Assembly: GCA_025349905.2 (NCBI GenBank)
Contig: MU624657.1
Location: 1-34,155, forward strand
Direction: 5' to 3'
From: Blastocladiella britannica
Taxonomy: Eukaryota > Blastocladiomycota > Blastocladiomycetes > Blastocladiales > Blastocladiaceae
DNA length: 34,155 nt
How positions within the stretch are numbered: position 1 is the first letter of the stretch; each line of letters starts with the position of its first letter. Made by a program: the position numbers and the translations under genes. Under the pieces are notes generated by a model. It was not told the origin of the DNA, made no database searches, and saw only the letters and a list, made by a program, of their open reading frames with translations. Positions 23,625-31,345 of the stretch are shown piece after piece.

Positions 23625-23889
23625 TTAGCAGATGTTACACTCGTCATAGCAGAGAATGCGGCAGTCGGGATCAGAGTTCTTGTTGCAGCCACGGAAGCAA
23701 GTGTTGAGGCAGGTCCGGTTGATGCAGCCGGCGCCTGTTTATCAACGGAATTGGAGTGAGTCCTATTTTTTTTTGGCCTGAACATGTATGATTATACGAA
23801 CGCTTGACAAGACCCACCGTGTTTCCAGTGGTAGGGGCAGCGACGGCAACGGCGACAAGGGCAAAGAGAGCAAGGATCGAGGCGCGCAT
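23625..23889 (-). CDS. Secreted eight-cysteine prepropeptide, copy 1 (65 aa)
   Basis: Two minus-strand exons, 23889-23802 and 23734-23625, are joined by a 67-nt intron with a GTTCGT donor and CAG acceptor. The first exon encodes a typical signal peptide (MRASILALFALVAVAVAA) and a 12-residue pro-segment ending GLVK. The split codon restores Arg, giving a Lys-Arg site directly before the mature peptide, as expected for Kex2/furin-type cleavage. The 35-residue mature part begins AGCINRTC and ends DECNIC, with eight Cys spaced C-x4-C-x3-C-x3-C-x7-C-x3-C-x3-C-x2-C. An N-R-T sequon is present. The function is not recognised: candidates are a defensin-like antimicrobial, a signalling or mating peptide, or an effector. 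The gene is supported by an independent second copy with the same exon structure and cysteine pattern. Confidence 0.8.
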
Positions 23890-23955
23890 GATAAAGTAAA
23901 GGAAGGGTTAATGGTGAGCTCAGACAGCAAAGTCTGTGTACGGGCGCCTCCTCTT

Positions 23956-24126
23956 TATACTCACAGTACGGGTGAAATGACCACGCACCAACGCCGATCC
24001 TGGAGCTGGGCGCGCCTGAATGCGAGACTGCGGTCGCTCGTGCGTTCGTGATAATTGGCAAGTGTGGCGGCCATGACTTATTTTCGATATTCAAAGTGGA
24101 CACTTGCTAATTCGGTGACTGTCCGA
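23956..24126 (-). promoter_or_regulatory. Upstream region of peptide copy 1, conserved with copy 2
   Basis: On the minus strand a TATAAAG lies at about 23959-23953, roughly 65-70 nt before the start codon. Blocks behind it recur almost unchanged upstream of copy 2: CAACGCCGATCCTGG (23989-24003), AATGCGAGACTGCGGTCGCTCG (24019-24040, one mismatch), a GTGG.GGCC.TG.CTT block at about 24064-24080, and TCGGTGACTGTCCGA near 24112-24126 (sequences as on the plus strand). The order and spacing of the blocks are preserved. Confidence 0.55.
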
Positions 24127-24196
24127 TCTCTCAGGGTCCCAAAGGCAGGTTGAGGAATCGCAAGAAAGCATAAATGGGAATCAAAGGACATTGTAT

Positions 24197-24454
24197 TTAG
24201 CAAATGTTGCAATCTTCGTAGCAACCGATGCGGCACTTGAGATCGGTTCCCTTGGCGCACTCGCGGAGACAGCCGGTGAGGCATGCGCGGTTGATGCAGC
24301 CGGCGCCTGTTTTCATTTTTTATGTGAGACCATTGTCTTTTTGACTTATGTTCTCAATTTACGAACGCTTGACAAGGCCTTCCGAGTTTTCAGTAGCGGG
24401 AGCAGCGACGACAACGGCGATAATGGCAAAGAAAGCAAGGATCGAGGCGCGCAT
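24197..24454 (-). CDS. Secreted eight-cysteine prepropeptide, copy 2 (65 aa)
   Basis: This is a paralogue of the gene at 23625-23889, on the same strand with the same exon lengths: 24454-24367 (88 nt) and 24306-24197 (110 nt), with a 60-nt intron and the same GTTCGT donor. Signal peptide MRASILAFFAIIAVVVAA is followed by a pro-segment ending in Lys-Arg across the splice junction. The mature 35-mer begins AGCINRAC and ends EDCNIC and keeps all eight Cys with identical spacing, while about half of the other mature residues differ. The N-glycosylation sequon of copy 1 is lost (N-R-A). Some 25 nt around the intron acceptor and about 21 nt around the start codon are identical between copies, indicating a fairly recent tandem duplication. 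Function unknown. Confidence 0.8.
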
Positions 24455-24518
24455 GGACGAGAAGTAAATACTTGGATTTTTGTGATATGTAAGCGCGGTG
24501 CTCGGCGCTTGCCCCCAC

Positions 24519-24676
24519 ATTATACGCACGGTACGGATAAATGGGCGAGTATCAACGTCGATCCTGGCGCTAGACTCGCTTAAATGCGAGTCTGCGGTCG
24601 CTCGCTCGTGCGATCAATAGTTTCAAAATGTGGTGGCCGTGGCTTGTTTAAAAAGGCCAACTCGGTGTCTGTCCGA
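24519..24676 (-). promoter_or_regulatory. Upstream region of peptide copy 2, conserved with copy 1
   Basis: This region has a TATAAT-like element on the minus strand at about 24523-24518 and the same ordered blocks as copy 1: CAACGTCGATCCTGG (24553-24567), AATGCGAGTCTGCGGTCGCTCG (24583-24604) and TCGGTGTCTGTCCGA ending at 24676 (plus-strand sequences). It also contains a perfect 7-bp inverted repeat, GACTCGC at 24573-24579 and GCGAGTC at 24586-24592, which copy 1 keeps only in part. Confidence 0.55.
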
Positions 24677-25016
24677 CTCAGAAAAACCTGACTCCAACAT
24701 ACAGGGTGATGCATTCACATTGCAAATAAACTATTGATCTCATTAATTGGGGAAGTGTGCGTTTAATGTGTCAACAAAGCAGATCCGCTCGGATCAGGAT
24801 CGGCACTCGCTTTTTTGAGTTCCGAAGTACGCGGAAATAACACGTTTTTTCCGCTCAATTTTTTCGTAAGGTATTCGCCACCAACCACTACCCCAAAGGT
24901 CTCGACTTTTTGATAACCCAAGGCCTTATTCTCTTCCAAAGTGAGCAGTGAGCATAAAGCTTAAGACAACAACAAACCAACCAGTGCAAAAAGTAATCAA
25001 ATACAAGCAAGAAAAC
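24677..25016. other. Intergenic region upstream of the FAD oxidoreductase gene
   Basis: No gene is recognised. The stretch includes a short inverted repeat GATCCG-CT-CGGATC at 24782-24795. The last 60 bp before the ATG at 25017 are A/C-rich with an adenine at -3, a common fungal 5' leader composition. Core promoters of the divergent peptide copy 2 and the oxidoreductase must lie in or next to it. Confidence 0.4.
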
Positions 25017-26831
25017 ATGTCTGCTCCGTCACCCACGGTACCGACACCGACCACGACCACGACCACGGACCGTGTCCAGCGCGTCGCCATCATCGGCTCC
25101 GGCCTCGCTGGGATTACGACTGCGTGGCTGCTCTCCAACCCGGACACGGCGCACGGCCAGTATGAGGTGACCGTGTATGAGGCGGCGCCGCGGATCGGCA
25201 TGGATGCTCATGCCATGGATGTGCCGTGCGAGTGCCCTGCGTGCTCTTCCGGCGCATCGCACAAGGAAGCACTGAGCCACCCGGAACACGTTGACGAGCG
25301 TCTCGACAGCCCGTACCGCCTGGTGCTGCGCAACTACTACCCGACCGTGTTTTCGCTGTATGCCCACCTCGGCGCCAAGGTCGTGCCGGCCGCCCTCAGC
25401 ATGAACTTTACACGGCTGGTCCCTCTCAGCGATGGCAACAAGGATGTCAACAACATCTCGGCGGCATCTACCCCGGCCGGAATCCACCACCGGATGGACC
25501 CCTCGCCCGTGTACACGGACCGGTACCTCACGGTTTTCGGCAAGGTGCTCCGCATTCCGGGCATTCTCTCGCACCCGTGGGCTCAGTGGGAGACGCTCAA
25601 GGTCGGCCGCGACCGCCTGCGCTTTGTCCGCACCGCGCGCCACCTGCGCTCGACCCGCGCCCTCCCCAAGCTGGCGTCCGTGACCCTCGGTGACTGGCTC
25701 GACACGCAGGGGTACTCGCATGCGTTCGTGCACGAGAACCTGCTGCCCGGCCTCGCGGTGATGCTTTCGGCGTCGCACGCGCAGTGCCAATGCCTTCCCG
25801 CGGCAGCTGTGCTAGACTGCTACGGCCGCCCCGGTGGTCTGGGCGGGTGGTCACTCGTGGATGGCGGCGTTGGCGTCGCGTGCGAGCAGCTGATTGCGCA
25901 CATTCCCAAGGAGCGCCGCCGCTTTGGCTGCCCCGTCAGCCGGATCGAGAGTCTCGGGGAGGGCAAGGGCTTTGTCGTTCACTCCATTGCCCGTGGCCAC
26001 GACTCGGCGGCCGAGTCGGCGGATGAGGAGGACGAGGGCGCCTCCCCAACGGGACAAACCAGCCACCAGTTCGAGCTGGTGGTGCTGGCCACGCCCGTGT
26101 CGGTGGCATCGCGCCTCGCCGCGTCACTGGCCGAAGGCCCGCACGCGATCCCGACCGCGCGCGACCTCGCCACCCACCTGTCGGCGCTGACGTACGAGCC
26201 AGTCACTGTGACGGTGCACCACGACCAGTCGGTGCTGCCGGCGCGCTCGCCCCGCGGCGTCAACATTGCCTTCTCGGACAAGGACACGATGGTGACCGTT
26301 GCCGTGCACCACGTACGCCCGATGCCGCGCCACGTGCCCCCGATCTACCAGACCACCAACCCCATGGTCCCCATCGACCCGGCCACCGTGTACGGCACCT
26401 GGACGTTCCCGCGCGCGCGCCTGACGATCCAAGCGCAGGACGCACTCGACCGCGTGTACCCGATGCAAGGCACCGGGGGTCTGTTTGTGGTCGGCGCTCC
26501 CATGTACCCTGGCATTCCGCTCCTCGAGGGCTGCGTCGCGTCTGCGGTGGATGTGGCTGAGCGGCTCGGCGTGCAGCGCCCATGGGAGCTGCAGGAGGGC
26601 GAGTACATTGGCTACCAGGCCGCCAAGGACCTGGTCCGCGGTGTCGGCGAAGAGGGTGTCACGGCGGCGTTCCTGCGCGGCGATCTCGCGTGGGCTCCTG
26701 CTGGCTCGGTGTTTGCCACCAAGGAGCTCTCTGAGGATGCCGAGTCCTCGGGCTGGTGGAAGGTTGGTGGTGCCGTCGCTCTTGGTGCTTTTACTGCTGC
26801 TCTTCTTGCGCACCGCCTGGCACGAAAATAG
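25017..26831 (+). CDS. FAD-dependent amine-oxidase-type oxidoreductase with C-terminal membrane anchor
   Basis: This is a single uninterrupted frame of 604 aa. After a Thr-rich leader it has a Rossmann dinucleotide-binding motif, VAIIGSGLAGITTAWLL, with the acidic end of the second strand in VTVYEAAPRIG. The rest resembles the NAD/FAD-binding amine-oxidase-like family (COG2907 type), often found near fatty-acid-modifying enzymes in bacteria. A late FAD-contact-like segment reads GGLFVVGAPMYPGIPLLEGCVASA. The usual second GG of the FAD-binding motif is replaced (RIGMDAHAMDV). The last 22 residues, VGGAVALGAFTAALLAHRLARK, form a hydrophobic helix with a basic end, consistent with a tail anchor in the outer mitochondrial, peroxisomal or ER membrane. 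It is the only long intronless gene in the window and its codons are very strongly C-ending, which may reflect high expression or transfer. Substrate unknown. Confidence 0.8.
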   Translation: MSAPSPTVPTPTTTTTTDRVQRVAIIGSGLAGITTAWLLSNPDTAHGQYEVTVYEAAPRIGMDAHAMDVPCECPACSSGASHKEALSHPEHVDERLDSPYRLVLRNYYPTVFSLYAHLGAKVVPAALSMNFTRLVPLSDGNKDVNNISAASTPAGIHHRMDPSPVYTDRYLTVFGKVLRIPGILSHPWAQWETLKVGRDRLRFVRTARHLRSTRALPKLASVTLGDWLDTQGYSHAFVHENLLPGLAVMLSASHAQCQCLPAAAVLDCYGRPGGLGGWSLVDGGVGVACEQLIAHIPKERRRFGCPVSRIESLGEGKGFVVHSIARGHDSAAESADEEDEGASPTGQTSHQFELVVLATPVSVASRLAASLAEGPHAIPTARDLATHLSALTYEPVTVTVHHDQSVLPARSPRGVNIAFSDKDTMVTVAVHHVRPMPRHVPPIYQTTNPMVPIDPATVYGTWTFPRARLTIQAQDALDRVYPMQGTGGLFVVGAPMYPGIPLLEGCVASAVDVAERLGVQRPWELQEGEYIGYQAAKDLVRGVGEEGVTAAFLRGDLAWAPAGSVFATKELSEDAESSGWWKVGGAVALGAFTAALLAHRLARK

Positions 26832-26915
26832 TTGATCTCCAACACCGTGGCCGTATTTTTTATTGAAACATTTTTTTTTGAATAGATTCCCTTTGTTAGG
26901 TTAATATAAGGAAAT
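26832..26915. other. 84-bp spacer between the FAD oxidoreductase and KAT14-like genes
   Basis: This short AT-rich spacer between two plus-strand genes must contain both a 3' end and a promoter. A T-run at about 26871-26878 is the only visible landmark. Confidence 0.5.
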
Positions 26916-28769
26916 ATGACCGAGGCTGCTCCAAGCGCCAATACGCGGACGTGCTTGTGCGGACAGCAACCGTACATACAGATATCCTGGAATCCGACCA
27001 CAACGAAAGTACACTGAAAAATATAAAAACAGGACCGCAGACAACGAGACCTTTTGTTGCAGGCAATGCCGGACGCGGCACCACGTGGACTGCGTGCCTC
27101 CGGGCTTTCGACCGCCGTTCCCGATCTACCATGACAATTTCGCCATTTTCATGTGCAATGCTTGCGACCCGTCCGGCGGGTTTACGATGCTGCGGCGAGC
27201 CATGCCGTGGATCGCAATCGCACATATGGCCCTGTACTCACTGGAAGAGGGCCTGCGCCGCAACAATCCGGTCGTCCGCGACGCCATTGACAGCTCGGGC
27301 ATGGAAAAAGAGGGCGATAGGCGCTATTTTCGAGTCACTGGCCCGATTGAGCGGTTCGTTGTGGCCAATTACTCGTACCTGGTGCCCAACCGGCAACTCG
27401 CTTCGCGCTGGAAATCGTCGCTGGGCACTGCGCTGCTCTCGAACCTGGAGACTTTGTTCAAACGCGCCGAGATGTGGTACTGGGCGCTGATCTGCCACGA
27501 GCCTCCCGCTCCCGATCTCCATGCGCCGGCGACGATCCCGCATGGTGTTGAATTTTCCGTGGATGAGGAGCAGGTGGATCATGTGGATCATGGTCCCCCT
27601 TCAAAACGCGCGCGTACCGAATGGTCAGAGCAGGAGTTCCACGCCAGGGTCCAAGCGGACGAATTTGCCCATATACTGACCCTCCCGTCCTGGCAAGACA
27701 TGCTGAGCGGCCTTTGTGTGCCCCTGCACGAAGATCCAGTGGTGCATGTTCCTGACTTGGCAGCAATACCCGAGCCGCCAAATACCACCCCATCACCGCG
27801 TGTTTTGCGGCAATTGCAACTTGCTCAGGTATGCGCCTGTCGTATATGCTCTCGAAATTCATTTTGGTTTTGACAAAAAATATTACCAGCGCAAGTCCAG
27901 GCATCACCGGCCGACTTCCTTGCCTGGTCGCCTTGAAAAGCACCTCGCTAGGCCAACATTGACACCCCTCGATGCTCGCCACGTCGCGTATCCGCTCGGG
28001 TACCAGCCCCACTGGCCGCCATTGACGGTAGAGCAATCTCTGTCATTTACCGAGACCTTGTTGGGGGGCACTGGGAAATCCAATGTTGCCGTGACCCCAC
28101 AAGGAATGCAGTTGCCCCCTTACATCTGGCGCGATTTCGAGTCTCGCTGCCCAGTCATGGATTTGCTGCCCGAGATCCGCTCAATCGCTTCAACAACTGT
28201 TGATGATGCCGAGCCGTTTGATTCCATCGACTATATGCATTTGCGGCCGGGGCATGTCAATCAGCTGAACGAGCTCTTGTCGGACGTGTTTTGGCCAGGG
28301 ATTGACGTCTCGGATATGCTGCATGCTCCCGAGTGCGGAATCGTCGCCATGTACCGTCGTTTGATTGTCGGGTGCGTCTTGGCGACGCCGGACGGGTACA
28401 TTGCGTTTGTGGCTGTCAGGCCCACGTGGACCGGGCTTGGGATTGGCTCGAGAATGATGACGTGGGTGTGTGAGGTATGTCCATATATCTTTTTTTTCAT
28501 CTGTTGATTCGACAGCTCACCGCAATGTCCATAACAGTCTCTCAAGCACGACGTTACTCTGCACGTGTCTGCAAATAATCCGGCGGTGGTATGTTTTCGA
28601 GTTACTCGAGGTATATTTGGAACGCGCACTCACATTGCAATTGTTACAGATCATTTACCAGCAGCTGGGATTCAAGGCAGAAGAGTTTGTGCTGGATTTT
28701 TACGAAAAGTATATGCCGCCCGAGTCCACAGACTCGCGCCATGCTTTTTTTTTACGAATGCGCAAATGA
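26916..28769 (+). CDS. KAT14 (CSRP2BP)-like protein: PHD finger plus GNAT acetyltransferase
   Basis: KAT14 is a subunit of the animal ATAC histone acetyltransferase complex. Exons 26916-26971, 27033-27828, 27890-28474, 28538-28588 and 28650-28769 (about 535 aa) keep phase. Joining exons 1 and 2 assembles a PHD pattern: CLC, then CCRQC, RTRHHVDC and later FMCNAC. A helical region beginning MPWIAIAHMALYSLEEGLRR follows, then a disordered linker with KRART. The GNAT domain is recognisable from CGIVAMYRRLIVGCVL, PDGYIAFVAVRP, DVTLHVSANNPAV, IIYQQLGFKAEEFVLDFYEKY and the C-terminal ESTDSRHAFFLRMRK, matching KAT14. The acetyl-CoA loop reads TGLGIG, with Thr where the usual motif has Arg or Gln. Whether a full ATAC complex exists cannot be told here. 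Confidence 0.88.
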
Positions 28770-28858
28770 AAATTATTCATCATCTCTTTCCCATGCTTTA
28801 CCACCACTTAATAGAAAATATTGTATAGACATCCCTAGACAGCCATTTAGAATAGATC
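28770..28858. other. 89-bp spacer between KAT14-like and ADAM genes
   Basis: This AT-rich spacer holds the 3' end of the upstream gene and the promoter of the ADAM gene. No clear signal motif is visible. Confidence 0.4.
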
Positions 28859-31318
28859 ATGTCGTACATGCTCCTTGTCACTTTGCTGCTCCTGGCGTCC
28901 ATCCCTGGCTCGAGCCAATCAGGGATCAGGTCGGATCCGATTACGACTTTGCGAGGTAGCTAATTTCATATGAGTGTCGACTGTCTCTCCCACCTTCGAT
29001 AAGTACTAATTAAACTGTATTTCAGGAATCGACATTGATCCTGTACTCCATGGAATTGAGCATGTCGTCGTTCAGCCGATCCACTATTTTCACGCCCACC
29101 CACTCACCAGCTTGAAGCGCCGAGATTCGACTCTTTACCACGAAAAGGTTCGGATTCGACTTGACGGACCAAATTTGACCCTGGATCTTCAGGTACATTA
29201 TCATCGATGTCTCTTTACTGGAAAGACGCCGGGAAACTCACACTCCGTTGAAATCCCCAGAAAAACACGCACTTGAAGAGCCCGACGTATCAGCACTTTT
29301 TCGTCAATGAAGAAGGAAAGTTGATGAGCGAGCCAGAGACGCCGGCTGGGCAGTCACCTGAAGATTGCTTTTACCATGTACGTTGCTTTATTTCATGAAC
29401 AAAATACGATCGGGCTGACACTTGCCCATTTTACAGGGTACCGTGAACGGACACGGCAATTCGCTTGTGGCTCTCAGTGCGTGCCACGGCTTGGTATGTC
29501 TATCCTTATGACAAACTCACTCCAACAGCTCATTCCTACTGCTTTAAAATAGCATGGCATGGTCCACGTGAATGCAACCCACAAGTACTCATTGCACGCG
29601 CTGTCAGAATTTGCTATGGAAGCAAACGATACAACCGCCGATCACGCCATGGGACTTAAGCGGCGCCACGTCCTGGTGCGGGCCAAGGATGTCAGCACTG
29701 GTCCCGATATTTGGCAGTGTGGCCACACAGAGAGCGATCCGGCTCCGGATATGGCAACAGGGGACGGCACAGTGCCTTCAACCATTTTGGCGCGACGCCA
29801 TGTGCAAGACCCGTCTGGCGAGTCGGAGGTCAACATGCTGCAGAGCAAAATCGCAGCCCTGGCCAAACGGAGCGCGTATACATCCACCCAGAACCTGGTG
29901 ATGGAGCTCATGCTCGCCAACGACTACCAGCGGTACCAAATGTGGGGAGCAGATCTCCAACTGTCGGCCATGGAAATGGCCAATGTGGCAGCGGCCCGGT
30001 TCCTTGGATCGTCACTGGTCGCGAGCCCGTACAGTTTGGTTGTGAGCGTCGTCGGAATGGTGACGGCCACCACTCCGATGTGGCCGTCGGGATCCCTTGC
30101 CACGGACACGTCGGTGGACGTCAACACGGCGCTGACGTCGTTCTGCCAGTGGCGGCAGCAGCAAGCGGCGGCCGTGACCAACCTGGGCACGTTCCTGGCG
30201 TTCAATGACGTGGCGCACATGCTCTCGGGCCGCCGACTGACGTCCTCGTCGACTGCCACCGCCGGTGTCGCTTCCATCCAGGGATTCTCCAACGTCGGTG
30301 CCATGTGCTCGTCATCGTCGTGCGGAGTCGATATGGGCATTCATATCGTTGACCAGGCGTACCAGGGCACCACGCTCGCGCACGAATTAGGTCATAACCT
30401 CGGCAGCCAGCACGACGGCCCGTCCGGATGCAACGCCACAGGCTATATCATGCAAGCTGCCGCGTGCTCCAACTGCGGCCAGATTGCGCAGCAGTGGTCC
30501 ACGTGCAGCCAGGGCCAAATCAACAGTTTCCTCTCCCAAGGCGGCAGCGGCACTTCTTGCCTGACCAACTCGGCTCGGCTGTGCGGGTACGCTTAACTGA
30601 ATATTTATTACGCTCTCGCGCTGCCCATTTCACAGAAACAAACAATAGAAACGGCATCATCGACCCAGGAGAGCAGTGCGACTCGGGCGACCGAATCAAC
30701 GGGTCCTCTTGCTGCTCTCCTACATGCACTCTGCGCGCGAATGCTCAGTGCGACGATAGCAACGGCGCATGCTGCTCCAACTGCAGCTTTAAGTCAGCCG
30801 GCACCCAATGCCGCGGCGCTTCCACTGACGCCACTCGCGGGCCCTGCGATGTTGCCGACACGTGCTCGGGAGCGTCACCCGTCTGCCAAGATGTCTTCAA
30901 GACAAATGGTACCAGCTGCGCGCTCTCCTCTGGCACCGCGGGATCCGTGGCGGGGACTTGCAACCGCGGGTGGTGCCAGTCGCGAGCGACCGCGTGTGCC
31001 GCTCTCGGGTACACGTACTCGAGCACCTGCGACCAAGTCGGCGTGACCGAGGGATGCACGTTGTACTGTTCTCAAAACGGCGGCTCTCAGTGCTTTAGCT
31101 TGCAGTACACGTCGTCCCTCTCGGTGGTCGTTCCGGACTTTTCGTCGTGTGTGCCAGCAGCTGGCAAGGCGGGGACCTGTCTCTCGGGCACTTGCATCCA
31201 GCAGTCATTGACCCAAGCCAGCGTCCCATCTGCTGCCCCTGCTAGCGCCGACCGGTGGTCGCTCTTCACTGCGTTCCTCGTCCCAGTTTTGTTTGTGATC
31301 GCCACTATCGTTTTGTGA
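28859..31318 (+). CDS. ADAM-family membrane metalloprotease-disintegrin
   Basis: Exons 28859-28955, 29026-29192, 29261-29377, 29437-29493, 29553-30586 and 30649-31318 give about 713 aa, all in phase. The order is that of ADAMs: a signal peptide (MSYMLLVTLLLLASIPGSS); a prodomain with the conserved CFYHGTVNGHGNSLVALSACHGL; the reprolysin domain with zinc site HELGHNLGSQHD (His423, Glu424, His427, His433) and a Met-turn YIMQAA; a disintegrin domain beginning NGIIDPGEQCDSG with CCSPTCTL, CCSNCSF and CR.....CDVADTCSG; a further Cys-rich region; and a C-terminal helix FTAFLVPVLFVIATIVL. The catalytic Glu and three His are present, so it should be an active zinc protease that sheds or cleaves proteins at the cell surface. 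The cytosolic tail is essentially absent, which would limit intracellular regulation. ADAMs occur in fungi as well as animals. Confidence 0.95.
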
Positions 31319-31345
31319 ATTGGCTTTCTATTGAATTACCTTTCT

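Noticed and set aside
24782..24795. GATCCG-CT-CGGATC inverted repeat considered as a terminator or protein-binding site
   Set aside because: It is short, has a 2-nt loop, and occurs once in a spacer; chance is a sufficient explanation.
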